DNA of 64,000 bases from Pohlia nutans (Eukaryota; Streptophyta; Bryopsida; Bryales; Mniaceae). Shown piece by piece: positions 25,801-38,733 of this stretch. The position numbers and the translations under genes were made by a program. Positions within the stretch are counted from its first letter, which is position 1, and every line of letters starts with the position of its first letter. Under the pieces are notes generated by a model that did not search any database, was not told the origin of the DNA, and worked only from the letters and a program-made list of their open reading frames with translations. The stretch lies in assembly GCA_022496805.1 (NCBI GenBank), contig CM040096.1, positions 14,695,501-14,759,500 on the forward strand, in the 5' to 3' direction.

Positions 25801-28800
25801 GCGCCGCCCACGTCCGCATGCTCGCCGACTGCCACAGATGTGGTACCTGGGCACAGCTCCTCATCCCGTGCTTCACTCTCCCCTGCTTCTCCCGTTTTCA
25901 CAACAGCCCCGCCTTCCGTCCCCCTCCCGCTCACTTCCTTGGAATGTCTCATCATCATACGATCGCCTCGCCGTCTCGCAGCCTCACTCACCTTTGCCAC
26001 AGCTGCCGCCGTCGCTGCATCCACCTCATCGCCCCCTCCCAGCAACAATCCTGTCGTTGACACCGCATCTTTCGAACACCCTGCTTCCGATAACCCGTTC
26101 CTCCTCGAATAATGCTCCGAAGAATACAACACCCTTCCATGTACCTCCATCTGCCATATCATCCCACACCACCACGCACCCACACGACATCAAAAGCCGC
26201 AACCAACGCTGCAGCCTCCATTTCACGCTCACAAACCACCCAACCTACACAACACTGCAAACTCCGCACTCCTCTCACGCCCCACAAACGCTACCCACGC
26301 GCTATACAACCGTCTCAAATACATGCTCGCTATCGTTCAGAGCCCACACCTTCCCACCCGCTCCCACGTCCTTTCTCGCCGACTTTGCCTCCACCATCTC
26401 TTGCTTCACCTCTACCGCCTCTATCACCCGCGCACCATTCATTCCACCCGCCAACGCGCCTCCGTGCTCCCGCCCACTCGTGCTCGGTTCCCCCATCCTC
26501 CCTCGAACCTCCGAAATGTACTCAGCTTGTGAATCCGCTTCCGAATCCGCTTCCGAATCTTCCTCGCTGCCACTCCCACTCGTGCCAGCTTCACTAGTCC
26601 GATCCCGCCGATCCTCCCAAATCTCCTGGCTATCTCCCAACCCATCCTGCATGTCCTGTCTCATCACACAGTGTTCAAACCACCCATCAGGAATGCCAAC
26701 CACCCACTGCCATTCAACATCGCCACCCACCAAAATCTCACTCCTACATCGTCGGCACAAAACGGGACTCTCCCCTCAATCCGTGCCACGCTCTCCTCCC
26801 CACCTCATACAAACAAAAATACTCCTCAACCACATGAGACACGCGCCCCTCCACCGACATCAACATGCCATTTCCACCGCAAACACCACTACCAATGCAC
26901 CTCGGTCCCACACACGCAACCCCTCTCTCGTGACCTCGCCAATCCTTCCTCCCACCTTTCCGTCCCACGACAATCACTCCACATCAACTACACATGCCAC
27001 AGCTGTGTGTCCCCGTTCACCATCACTTACAGATCTGTACTTCGCCAAAAGATCTTCCAACGGCATCGAGCTCTCCACCCTCAACAGGTCGATCTACACC
27101 CACCACCACCACCAAACCATCAATCACAATCCCATACTCATCGTTTTCCAAATCACACCTCAACACCCCTCTACGCCGTGCCTCATCCATCCACCAAGTT
27201 TCTCTCCTGCCACCAATGCCCGCGCACTTTTTGACGCTACGTGACACTCCACTGCCAGACGAATCCCCTCCCCCAATCCACCCACACAAACCCGGCCTTC
27301 CACGCGACCCACAAACATCACTCACCTCGTTTGCGTTTCCGTCCCCCTCTTCCTCCGCCATTCGTTCCTCTTCCTCCAACGTTCCCTCATCGTCGTCCTG
27401 TGCCAACAACAAACCATGCCATCACATCGCAATTCCATCTTCACACCAAACTCCACCACCCCTACCACAGCTGCACGCTCCCGACCAAATGTACTTCGAC
27501 GGAACCAACAAACCTACAAATGTCAACGCGGATAGCCTCCAACGCCTACCCACACATTCACCACCACCCCGACAACACAATGCACGCCTCCGTCTCTCTC
27601 GACAACAACCACCACTACTCACCCCCGATAAAACCACACCACTCCACGCCCATTTCTACCCACACCTCACTGCACCGCACATCCTTCACCAATACACATG
27701 CTGCTTCACTCGCAACAAAGCACACGCCACAACCCCATGCCACGACTGCTTTACCTCGTCGCCCCCGTCTGCTAACGGGGCAGGAACGTAGTCCGCATCA
27801 TCCACCGCCGCATGTCCGCCACTGCCCAATCCCAAACGCCCCTCCGCTGAATCCGCCTCTCCAACAGCTCCTCCGTCGGACGGAACAGCGCCAGCCCCTT
27901 CTGATCTCGACACGGGATCCTTCTTCGACTCATCGCCGACCGTCACTTCCGCACCGACTGCACCGCCGCCGCCCTCCGATGCCTCTTCCCCTTCACCGCT
28001 ACCATCATCCTCGTCGCCTTCTTCCTCCTCCTCATCCTCCTCCTCCTCACTCTGGCTGCCAGAATCCCCTGAAAACCACAATTCACCGCTCACTCAGTCT
28101 CCAAACCAAGGTGCGAGTGAGATCCAAACCCGACGCTCCCCTCCCCTCACATCGCCCCATAACCTATCCCGTCGCACTCCACCCCAAACCTCAAAATCAA
28201 TCCCTCCACCACATCCTCCTCACATCCATGCACCACCTCTCCAACCAACTCACGCTTTCGCCCTACCACCACGCCCACCCCGCCAATTTCCCACGTCGTG
28301 CTTTCCAGCAACCTCCTATTCCAAACCCCCACCCAATACACACCTAACCTGCTCTCAACGACACTACCTTCCACAACTTCACGTTCTGCCACTCCAGACA
28401 ACGACTCAACACATCCCACCACGCCACAATGCCACAACCCTCCATCAACACCAACCTCTCATCAGTTTGTACGCATTCAGAAGATCTTCCAGTGGGAGCT
28501 CACTCTCCCTTTGCAATGCACTCAGCTCCTCTTTCCTTTCGTCTTCCGTTATCAACGCTTCATCCGCTTCCAACGTCGCTTCGTCATCCTCCTGACAAAT
28601 GCCAACGTCACGGACCGTAAGAACCACACTCACTAGGGACCACAACGTTGCCCACTCCCGCAACCACCACCCATTCATCCATCCACGCTTCCTACGTAGC
28701 CACCAAAACTCGCCTGCCTTGCAAACACTCCCACGCCCACCTCATCGCTCTCACCACCTACCTACCTCTTCGATCCAACCATCACAAAACCCCACATAAC

Positions 28801-31800
28801 AACCCCATTCCTTACTTGTTCCTCTCCGTCGTCCACCATAAAATCCACATCCACGCCGCCCTCCATCACCATCCCAACGGCCCCTTCCAAATCATCGCCC
28901 CACCCACCCTCCACTGATTCCGACGCCGCTGACGCCACTCCTCCATCGCCACCGCCATTCAAACCATCCTTTGTCGGCACCGCAGGCAACAGCACAATGC
29001 TTTCCGGCTCCTGACCGCTCGTCGTGTCCGCCAGATTTTCGGCCAACATCGTCGAATACCTGCGCAAATCGGTCCACCACAACATCACCTCCCGTCAGTC
29101 CCGCCACGCCCTGTCCACACAGTTGCTGCAAATGCCAAACACCCCCGTCCACTCACTTACGGTGCATCACCACTCCCACCGCTGCCTCGCCATTCACACC
29201 TCACAATCCAAATGCGGTCCGTCAATCACCCTCATATCCCTCACCCTCCCTGCGACTGCCAAAACAATTCCCCATGTCGCCCCGCCCTCCGTCGCACGTT
29301 CGAAAACGACCTCACCAACACAATCTTCGGAAGCCCGCCCATCAAACTCCAACATAACCGACATCAAACGTGACACCCACACCCGTACCACTCTTACCTC
29401 TCTGTTTGACCCAGCAAGAAGTCCAGGTGCTTGTCCAGCGCCTTCTTCTTCCTCTCCTCCACCAGCAATTGCTGCTTGTAAGACACCTGTCAAAGTCAAA
29501 ACCAATCCATCAATCCACCTCCACGCTGTCCCTCACTCCCTGCTTAAAATACTCTCCTTCATCAACCTCAACTCTGCCTCTCCGCGACCGGAGACTACGT
29601 ACACGCCGTCCTATACTTCCACCACCGTTTCCGTCCCCCAACACAAATGCCATATCCTCCACCCATCACCAAGTTTCACACTCTACCCACTCATCACAAA
29701 CCACCACGTGCAAAACATCGACCGCCCCACTCGTCCGCGCAAGGAACTCGGGACACCATGCAGCCACTTCTCAGTCCACCCTCGAAACCCAAACAATCTG
29801 ACCCCATGCCTCAATATCACCACCCAGCTGCTACACTACGGTTACGTTACCAGCTTGTCCACTTTCAGCCAGAACTTCTTCACGTCTTTCGCGATGTTGC
29901 TAGCCACTCTCCGCATCCGCTGCTCCTCTTCCTGATCAACAACCACCATTCCAATGCTTTCAAATTCCTCCCACATCTCACGTCACACGCGCTTGCATCA
30001 CATGAAACCCTCCCAAACACCGCACATTCATCGATCCCTCGAACCGTTCAAACAATTCAATTCCCCCCACCTTCAATCGCCGATTCTCCCTTGCCACCAC
30101 GTCCAGCTTACTCCTGTTCACACGAAGCGCCACCTTCTTCGCCTGACTCAACTTCCATTTTCGCTCCCTCTCGAAATCCTGCCATCACACCAACCACGTC
30201 TCTCACTCACCAACTCGACTCCAAAACTCACGCACCTGCTGCATCTCCAAACCACGTGCAACACCGTCGTCTTGGAACGCCTCACACCACCAACCATTCC
30301 AACACCACCACTCACCACATCCAACTCAACCAACCCGCCATCCCACCCATCGCCCACACTCCTCCCACAGCAAACACACCCTCGTAAACATCCACCAACC
30401 AAGCCAACGTGCACCCTTGCTCACCTTGGCCAGCCACGTCATCTCCTCGATCACAAAATCCCAGTGAGTCTTCGCTCGCGCTGCCTCCTTGCTCTTCGCC
30501 AGCCCCTTCTTGTCTTTGTTCGCTTCCAAGTACTGCACAAACATCAACGCACCACATCGCACCCCGTCAGCCATTCACCCTAACCCCACAATCACCACGT
30601 CCGGAATTCCACACTTCACATCCCTCACACGCCTGCTGCCACTCTAACACCACGCCCATTCCTCTCACTCCAACGCGCTTCTGCCTCGACAACCTCTATC
30701 CACTCCGACAAACCTCAACCATGACCTCAGGGACCTCCCCTCATCGACCACCACCGTTCACAGCAAGTCAAAACCCACCAACACGAACCACTCATCCTCA
30801 CCGACACCATCGTCTACGGAGCTCCGCACAAACCAGACCACATGCCCTCACTGGATGTCCCACTAAACGAGCATCCGTACTGTGTTGAAAATCATCAATC
30901 CTCGTACCGGACGGTTCCCACCACGTGCAACACATTTTAACCACAACCCTACCATCCACATTCGACCGTGCGCACAAGTGTCGACACAATCAAACGGGGA
31001 CCTCATCACACCTCTTGCTTCAGAACAACGTCGTCCGCTTGAGCCAGCACCACCTCTTCGCGTTGCCGTTTCTGCAACGCCAGAAGCCGCCGACGAGATG
31101 CCAACGTACCCTGCGCATTCCCTGCACCACCACTGCCTTCTCTGTCTCGACCTGAATTCCCTGCGTCCCTCCTCTCGCGAAGGGACTTCCCACCGACTCT
31201 CTTCTCCGCAACGGATTGCCCCCCGTCCCTCCTTCCCATCCCCGACTGCTCTGCTGCATCTTTCCTCTCGCCACGGGACTTTCCACCCACCCCCTCCTCC
31301 CTTGCTTCCATCGTCTGCTCCACTGCGTCCTTCCCCTCTCGCTGCGACCCTCCACCCGCCATGCTATCACTGGCACCTCGCCCCTCGGCCCTCCTCTCCA
31401 CCACCTGCTCTTTCCTCTCGCGCTCGTGCGTTCCACCCGCTCTCCTCTCGGAAACGCCTTGCCCTTCGTCCCCCTGCCGTAGTACCGCCGGCTTTCCTGC
31501 ATCCGTCCTCTCCACCGCCTGCTCTTTCCTCTCGCGCTCATGCATTCCAATCGCTCCACTCTCGGAAACGCCTTGCCCTTCGTCCCCCTTCCCTAAAACC
31601 ACCTGCTCTCCGCCATCCTTCCTCTCGCCACTCGCATTTCCTTCCACTCCCCTTTCGTAATTCGCCTGCCACTCCCCATTTCCTTCACCATCGGCCTGCC
31701 CCTGGCTCTGCTTTTCCCGACTCCACTGTGCTGCATCGCCCTGTGTCTCCTCGTTCGCAGCTCGTCGGGCTTCCTGTCTCGCAATTTGCCCCCGAGTCTT

Positions 31801-32376
31801 CCCCGAACCGGGAGAACCGGAACCCAGGCTCTTGTTCCTGCCATGCTTCGAGCCCCCATTGCTGAACGGACCCACGATCCGAACTCTCACCGGCGCTCTC
31901 TCCTGGACCTGGGCCTGCGCCTGCGCCTGCGCCTGGGGCTGGGGCTGGGGCTGCGGCACCACCACCGTCGTCTTCAAGGACGACTCCTCCGAAACCGACT
32001 CCTCTACGGGGGTCGAATCCCTCGCCACCTCCCGAGCTTCGGGCGCCACCAGCCTGCCAGCCGAGCTTCTCGTCGTCGGCACATTCTGCTTGCCCACATC
32101 GCTGGCCGATTTTGCCGTCCCCTGCTTCGGACCGCCAACCACCTTCCTAGGTCTTCCCCTGCCTGCATGCTGCGGCTTCGCTGCCAAAGCGACCGCGACC
32201 TCCGCCGCCCGGACGCTCGCTGCAGCGGGCGCCTGAACCTCTTCCCACACCGTCGACCCTCCCCTCACATCCCCGACCGCAGGAGGACCGGATTCGAGGC
32301 TGGAGGTCGTGGTCTCGGGCTTTGCACGGTTTCGCCTCCCATAGCATTTCAGTTGCTTTGACGAAATCTGTTGCAT
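16832..32376 (-). CDS. PIE1: PIE1/SWR1-type Snf2 ATPase, left copy, complete (20 exons)
   Basis: Predicted catalytic ATPase of the nuclear SWR1 complex, which swaps H2A for H2A.Z. Minus-strand exons: 32376-31012, 30532-30425, 30178-30071, 29931-29851, 29486-29398, 29059-28816, 28591-28456, 28068-27755, 27397-27326, 27093-27031, 26655-26350, 26150-24831, 24668-22533, 21900-21798, 21435-21371, 21037-20982, 20611-20296, 20021-19509, 19389-18815 and 18551-16832. All junctions are in phase, giving about 3229 residues against roughly 2050 in Arabidopsis PIE1. Domain order: a 455-residue charged low-complexity N-terminus; HSA (THWDFVIEEMTWLAK then DFERERKWKL, about 477-530); LDFLLGQTER; acidic ELPLEDLL and MPLEDLL segments; Snf2 N-lobe with DEMGLGKT at 1225-1232, DEAH at 1328-1331 and LLTGTPLQND; an insertion of about 260 residues (1490-1755); C-lobe with HRIGQ at 1854-1858; a SANT domain (AWTHAEDAVLCAVVHEYG, about 2382-2440) followed by LKVTE; and a 570-residue Gly/Ser-rich tail. 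The ATG at 32376 follows an in-frame barren 5' region. Confidence 0.93.
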
Positions 32377-33050
32377 TTCTTACCTTCTTTTAACATCCTC
32401 GCTTCATGCACTCCCCACCAACCAAACTCCTCGCGCCCAGCCTCCGCCCGGCTCCAATCCTCGCAATCCCTCAACGCCTCCGCATCCCCACGCCGCCCCT
32501 GCGCCTGCAATGCTTGCCCGCCCCACAATTTCCGCGCTCCATCGCCTCCACCCAAACTCCCAATGCCCAACCTAAACCGCAATCACCACGCGATACGCCT
32601 CGCAAACACACTCCTCCGGGCACCAGCTCAGCAATCCGAATCGCCAATCGCCATCGGGGAGGCGATAGAGCGCATCGCCCGCGGGCGCTAGGGTTTCACC
32701 CGTTCTTGATCAATCCCGGACGCAGCGGAACCGCAACCCTAACAACGATGCGCGCATTCCAACGACTGCACGCATCGAAAAGATTGCGCGATCACGATGC
32801 CGGGGACTCGCGCGCGGAGTCTGTCCTACAAGAGAGGACGAAAGGAGGAGCGGCAAGAAACCCTAAGCTGACAAGAACCTGGAGTAAAGCGGCCTCGGTA
32901 GTCACGGGACGGGACGAAATGCATGACCATGCCGTGTGGTGGTTGCGAGCGTTGGAAAATCCTGCTCCTGCTCCCGCAGCTGCAAGACTCCGACCGACCG
33001 GGACGTGCGTGCATGGGGGCCCGGAGGGTTCCCAGAAGCTCACCCGACGG
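18292..33050 (-). repeat. Left arm of a giant inverted repeat (at least 14.76 kb)
   Basis: Base x pairs with 82292-x in the right arm. The spacer-side edge is 33050; the far edge is unknown, because the counterpart beyond 18292 lies outside the window. The only difference seen is A at 19930 (right arm C at 62362). No indels, since the coordinate sum holds for every paired exon. Confidence 0.95.
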
Positions 33051-33195
33051 CGTTAAAGAAGGACCAACATCCGACCAACAGATACTCCAGGAGCCGTGTC
33101 TCGTCGGCAAATGCGAGGCTGTGTCGCCTAAAGCGTAAGAGCTGCAGCAGCGAGCTTGCCGCAATGCTCATCAAAAGTGCGCACCGCTCGGTGAG
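32377..33195 (-). promoter_or_regulatory. 5' flank of the left PIE1 copy with three telo-box-like motifs
   Basis: GC-rich upstream region. Telo-box motifs (AAACCCTA core) occur at 32688-32696 (CTAGGGTTT), 32734-32742 (CAACCCTAA, imperfect) and 32858-32866 (AAACCCTAA). In plants such motifs mark promoters of housekeeping genes and bind telomere-repeat-binding factors; the role here is inferred. Past 33050 the sequence diverges from the right copy. Confidence 0.5.
33051..33195 (-). repeat. Diverged outer edge of the inverted repeat, left
   Basis: Aligns inverted with 49105-49241 at roughly three-quarters to four-fifths identity, with an indel of about 25 bp. The shared landmarks are GTGTCGCCTAAAGCG (left) versus ATGTCGCCTAAAGCG, GCAGCGAGCTTGC, and CATCAAAAGTGC. 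Homology fades after about 33195. Confidence 0.8.
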
Positions 33196-33620
33196 GTTTG
33201 GCATAACTTAAAGTCAGCATTCCTACATGTATATTCCGGGGGAGGTTTTACAGTTTTAGCTTGCAACAGGCTCCCCGTGCCACTGCCACACCAACAACTG
33301 CGACAATTCTTCACCGGGAGTGGAAATGTTCATTTGTAGTTATGATGTTGCGCGCATTATATCTCGGTTCTTGGACGTTTGCAATTGTGAAGATTTTGTT
33401 CCATTGCTCTTGCCGATTATGTCGGTCAGTTGTGTAAAGTTTCTGCTGTCTTGTCAGCGGAGAATTTTGTTTTTACTTGCAGGAGTGAATGTTATTAATA
33501 TCCATATACAGTGTTATCCTGGGTTCGGCACTCACAGACTTTTCAATCATCGGTAACCTAATTTTAACGCATATTTTAGACATGATGGTTGTGATTCTTT
33601 TCTTGTCTCATGTTTTTGAG
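33196..33620. other. Spacer edge, nothing recognised
   Basis: Composition falls from GC-rich to AT-rich. No gene or repeat could be assigned. Confidence 0.4.
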
Positions 33621-34085
33621 TTAACCCCTAGATGCCCACGACCCACTCCATATTTGGAGACATGTAAAGATGCATTGTAAAATGCAACTAAGAGGGATAT
33701 ATTGAACTTGATGTACCAATAAGATGTTGACAATTTGTGGATTGGATGAAATTTGTTGTGATAGGTTGAAATGTAATACTCTAAATGTAGTGATTTTTGG
33801 AGAATTTTTTGGTTGTTTAATTTTATGAGTTGACTTTTTCAATAACACTTTTGAACGCTTTTGAATTAAGATTTTAGAATTTTTTGTTGAGTCATTGCAA
33901 CATGAAAATGAGACATAAATACTTCACAAATCATCCCCTTTCTAATCAATTCACACATACATGAATCTAATTTCCCATTAAATCTACCAAAAAAGTCACT
34001 CTGGAAAAAGTGCATGACAAATGAGAAAACGTGGATGAAATTTGTACATCATCCAAAATTTGATTCATGGGCAGTTATGAGTTAA
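33621..34085 (+). mobile_element. piggyBac-like MITE, family A, shortened copy
   Basis: Runs from TTAACCCCTAGATGCCC to a degenerate right end (AGTTATGAGTTAA). Interior matches 43803-44379 (GTTGTGATAGGTTGAAA, TAATCATCCCC-like and TGCATGA words) but lacks about 110 bp. A subterminal hairpin CTCCA/TGGAG lies at 33646-33659. Confidence 0.65.
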
Positions 34086-37000
34086 TGGTCTTTTTGCAAA
34101 CAGTTAGCATTTATATTTTTCAACTTGTCGAGTTTTTACCAATCTTGATTCATATGAACAATTAAATTTTGGATAAAGGTTATGTTTAAATACCAAACAT
34201 AGCAGTAATTTTGTTTTAATTTCAGCTAGGGGTTTTGGAGCTACACTCACGAGGATGAAGATGCATCAGTGAATAATTTTCTATTGTTTTGGTAAGTTAG
34301 AGGTGGCTACATCCTAGAATTGAAGTACATTGTTTTGGCTAAGTCATGAACATAATCTTGTAAATTATTGGCTAATTTTGACAACAATGTTTACCTCAAA
34401 AGACATTGTGTAAGTTTCAAGATGCCTAGAGTTTGAGCAGCGCGAACTCAAATCCTAACTTGATATCCTTGTGATGCCTTAAATTCACATGGTTATGTGA
34501 CACGGGCTACTACCAATGCATGAACGTGATAGTTTGGCTATAGACCAGTTGGCCGCAAGTAGAAATTCATCCAAACTCTGGCTACGAGCCATTGTTCAAT
34601 GTTGTAAACTTGACTACTACACCTATCTCACTACACAAATTATGGCTAAAATTTCCATTTCATTCTTTCATTTTCCTTTGTTGAAATTTGCTAGACACTT
34701 AAAAATGTAGCAATCATGTTATTTTTAGTAGAAAATAATCATTGGTGCCTGACATTCTTACTCTACTTATGTTTAAAGTAGACATACTCATTATCATTCA
34801 TTTAACAATTATGCCCTCGTGTACTAACGGTGTACATTTGTGTTTTAGAATGTTCACTACCAATAGATATAGGCAGAATTGGGTGGTAGGTGGTAATGAA
34901 TATGTCCACCACATGACTTGGACCAATGGTAGGTTAGGTTGGGACTAAGATGGTTTTTGAATAGATGTATAAAATGATGTTTGGAAGAAAAAAAAAATTT
35001 AAAAGTGTATGAGACCTAAGAGGCCAAAGATGTTTAAAGATTTTCACCAATATGACTACGAGTTAATTAAATTCGAGATTGGAAAGCGCAATATTTTTTA
35101 AAAAACTCCATCCTCATGCAATGTTTTTACAAATTGACAATTAGTTTTATGGATTGTGATGTATTCTACATAGTAAAAAGTGTACATAGTGAATCATCTC
35201 AAATATGCAAATGTGCAAATAACTCAGGTCCTCTCAAATCCCACTCACTTCTTGATAAAAAAAAAAATCATTTATTTTGAGGACATAGATTGACATTCAG
35301 TTTATGATGCCTATTGATCATCTCCTCGCTAAATAATTTTAGATAAAAGTAACTAGTTGGGATTGTTCTCGTGTGCTAGTATAAAATAAAATTAAAAAAT
35401 TAGTATAAATTAGTATAATTAATACATTGCATTATTATTCGAACACATGAAAAGGCAACGACATCATGTGTTGAAATAGATCTATCAACAGTTGATTAGT
35501 TTCCTGCTTGAATATCAATTTTCTATGCATCAATTAATCAATTTTGTATAACAAAACTACAAACCTGAAATTGTGCTTCCAACTATATATTGTATGCCTC
35601 CTAATTTCAAAAATCGTAGTTGTAGTGAACAAATGAAGATTTTGTATTTTTATTGAAATACGGTTCAAAGTGGTTTAAAGATTTGCGACTAAATCCAATG
35701 CGGTTTTGTTTTCTTGATTTGCATTAGTGGAGGCCGTTGTGTACAAAGGACCAATTTGAGGAATCCCAAACATAATTGTATCGATCGATTGATGTATGTG
35801 TATGTATCTACTGGAGAAGTAGAGGTTGGTGGCAATGGGCAAAACAACTGCCATTGTAGGTATAGTGCAATACGGATTTGTAGGAAGTGAGGTCATTATA
35901 TTAGTTGGTTCACGTACTCGCACATGATTCCTATTTAAGACTTTGCAAGCTATATTTGGAAGAGAAATGGAGATGCCACGTATTGCGAATACAACATAAG
36001 CAATGACATCCCCCATTTGTTCATCCATTTGAGAGAATATGACAATTGCTGACACAAATTGTAAATTCTTGTATAGAAGAGACGTAGAACGAGGAAGGTG
36101 TTTTCACGGTTGATTAAAAAAAAGTATATTGTTGTAAAACATTTTGTGAATCATGGATTGTTACTCCATCATTTGCATTATATAATAATTATGGACTTTA
36201 AATATTTAAATATATTCAAAATGAAATCATTTTAGAATCTTTAGAGTTTTATATAATATTTTATATTAATTTTGAAATCTTTCTACATACTATACACTTG
36301 TTTTGGCCTATAACAAGCAATAAATATTGCACATATGAATGAAAATGCTATTATTAGATTTTAAAATAAATTTTATAAATTTTTTATACGTTGTTTATAC
36401 AATTATGAAGCCCCTTTTGTAGAAATGTTTTTAAAATAGACACCAAAATATTATGAATGCCAAAATTTCAAAATATCTCCAAGCTTTAACTGTATATTTT
36501 GGTATGCCCTAAGGTATCTATACCTAAAAGCGACCATTCCTTTAAATGGACTGCAAATAAATTGACTTGAATGGTACAATGTTCATTAGTAAATTGCATA
36601 TCACTCATGTTGTACTCATGTAGAAGAATCAATTGTTGATTTTTGTTGTTGAGTTTGGTACTTTTTGGTGATCTATGTCACCAATATTAGTAAGTATAAG
36701 ATCGATATTATCACATCCTTGGGAACCTAAAAGCATTAGACATAAAATCTAATTTGGACACGATGGCATGCTTTTATGAAGATATTGTAGACATGTATGG
36801 TAATTTCAATACTTAAATTGATGGCTATATATTAAATGCACTTGGTGTGTCAAAGTAATTTTTTGTGTATATTAAATGCATCAGTAATAAACTTTATAGA
36901 GAATCAGAAGTTTATATGTGTAAATAATCTCAATAAGTAATGGATTGAGATACAACTAGCACACATTTGTCATCTACATGGTCAACACAGACTCTGATGC

Positions 37001-38312
37001 TTGCAAGTTCAGGATTAAAATACCACACGAAACAAAAAAATCCATTGCAAACAAATTTTACTTCTCGAGTAACCCCAAGCTAAATTTAAAAAGCAGTTGG
37101 TGTGTTAGAGTAAAACACACATCAATTTACTGTATATATTAAATGCACTTACTGTATATATTTAGCCGTCAATATTTGTTAAGAGATTTTTGAACAATAC
37201 TAACACAATTTACAATATAATTTGAACATTTTTTTGTATTGTATTGACTCGGTTTACAGCAATAACTAGTTTATTTATTGACATGATGCACACAGTTTAC
37301 AGTTAAATTTTGCGTATCTTTTGGTTCTACAAATGTTAATTAATGGCTTTTCCTCTCCTCAAGTATGCATCTTCCACAAGGTATTATGGTGACACTTTAA
37401 AATATATTTACTAAGGCACTGATTTTAACTTTGGAGTTCAATATCTTACTTAGTTTGGATTGGATTTGAAAAATTCCTCTTGCTATGGCCTTCTCATAAA
37501 CTTGCCCTCACATACATTTGTTGAGTACCGATAGAATTCATCAAAGATGCTCTCCAGAGCTTTCGTGCACGCTTTTAGGTATAGTTACCTTAACGTGAAA
37601 ACACCCAAAAGAGATTATGAGGAAACGGAGATGAAAAGGCTATTGGATTCACATAAGAGAAATTGAACTCGCATGACACATTAGTGAAAGAAGGAAGTTA
37701 AAAATAACATCAAAAATTACAAGATGATTCGGAAGATGTTACATATGACATTTGGCACGACTCAACGTCATCTGCTTCAATAAAAAAAATCATGAAGAAG
37801 AAAATGAAAGCTCAAAACAAAGCAAAGTACAAATTTTCTTCTAAACAACAAGTAAGAATCACAAGTTCTTTATTAGGGCCTTTGGTATTTGTAAGTGAAG
37901 GAAGGGAGGACACAAAGAAAGTTAGAAGATATTATGGTGCAAATTGAAGCAACAATTGGCAGAGGCCAATAAGCAAATTTGAAAGAATTATAATATATAC
38001 TATTAATACCGGTAGTAGGCTTTGGAGTTAATGATTTAGAGGAGGTTGCAAGGCCTAAAAATGAAGAACCAACATTAGGAGCTGCACTGGTTGTCTCACA
38101 ACTATTTGCCCTAAACTCAAAAAATTTGTCTACATTAAAACCTGCAAAGGATACAAAGACACAAACACTATCATTTCGGTGGGCCCATTATGAATGAAGG
38201 CATTTACAAATACTTCTATGATGTTGAGGGTGTAAGGAATTGTCGTACTATGGAGCATGGCCAATACAAGTATCAACAACTCCCCTCTATTATAGAATGA
38301 GAACCATATGTG
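34086..38312. other. AT-rich spacer DNA without a supported gene
   Basis: 4.2 kb with only short reading frames. The longest, on the minus strand at 35675-36055, begins with GTG (first ATG at 36028) and has no recognisable domain. No transposon ends of the types seen elsewhere were identified. Confidence 0.5.
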
Positions 38313-38604
38313 GATCATCAAGAATTTAGGACCTCACTGATTTTTAACGATTTCCGTGCGACATTCAATATTTCATGGATTCGTACATTTTTCGTAAGGA
38401 TTCCGCAAGGATTTATTGTTAATTTTGCACTAAATCCGCACGGCTTCTACATCCACTCTTTTTGTTATCTACATAGTGCAGAATCCGTGTGGAATTAACA
38501 CGAAATCCGTGAAGAATCCCTGCAAAAAATGTACGAACCTATGAAATATCGAATGTCACACGGAAATCATTTAAAATCCGTGGGGTCTAAAATTCATGAT
38601 GATC
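38313..38604. mobile_element. Foldback MITE, copy 2
   Basis: 292-bp imperfect palindrome homologous to 8262-8550. It begins GATCATCAAGAATTTAGGAC, ends with the inverted counterpart, and shares AATGTACGAACCTATGAAAT. Confidence 0.8.
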
Positions 38605-38609
38605 GTGGG

Positions 38610-38733
38610 CACTAGTAGAAAAGGTGGTGCTCTTCAGGGAGATGTCTAGGCAAGTGGTATCCAATTCCACGCACACACAGTGATTTTGCCTAGACATCTC
38701 CATGGAGAGAGCCACTTTTTTTTACTATTGGTG
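38610..38733. mobile_element. Small CACTA-like hairpin element
   Basis: The left end reads CACTAGTAGAAAAGGTGG, the common plant CACTA terminus. The right end is an inverted, less perfect version (CCAC then T-run then ACTATTGGTG). Inside, AGATGTCTAGGCAA pairs with TTGCCTAGACATCT to make a strong stem. No target-site duplication is visible. It starts 6 bp after foldback copy 2. Confidence 0.6.

Noticed and set aside
32406..33056. 216-codon frame upstream of and antisense to left PIE1, and its 261-codon partner at 49101-49886
   Set aside because: Low-complexity Pro/Arg-rich and overlaps the 5' flank. The two versions end differently because the sequence diverges past 33050/49242, showing no coding constraint there.
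35675..36055. 126-codon minus-strand frame in the spacer
   Set aside because: Starts with GTG (first ATG at 36028), no recognisable domain, AT-rich composition, no splice partners seen.
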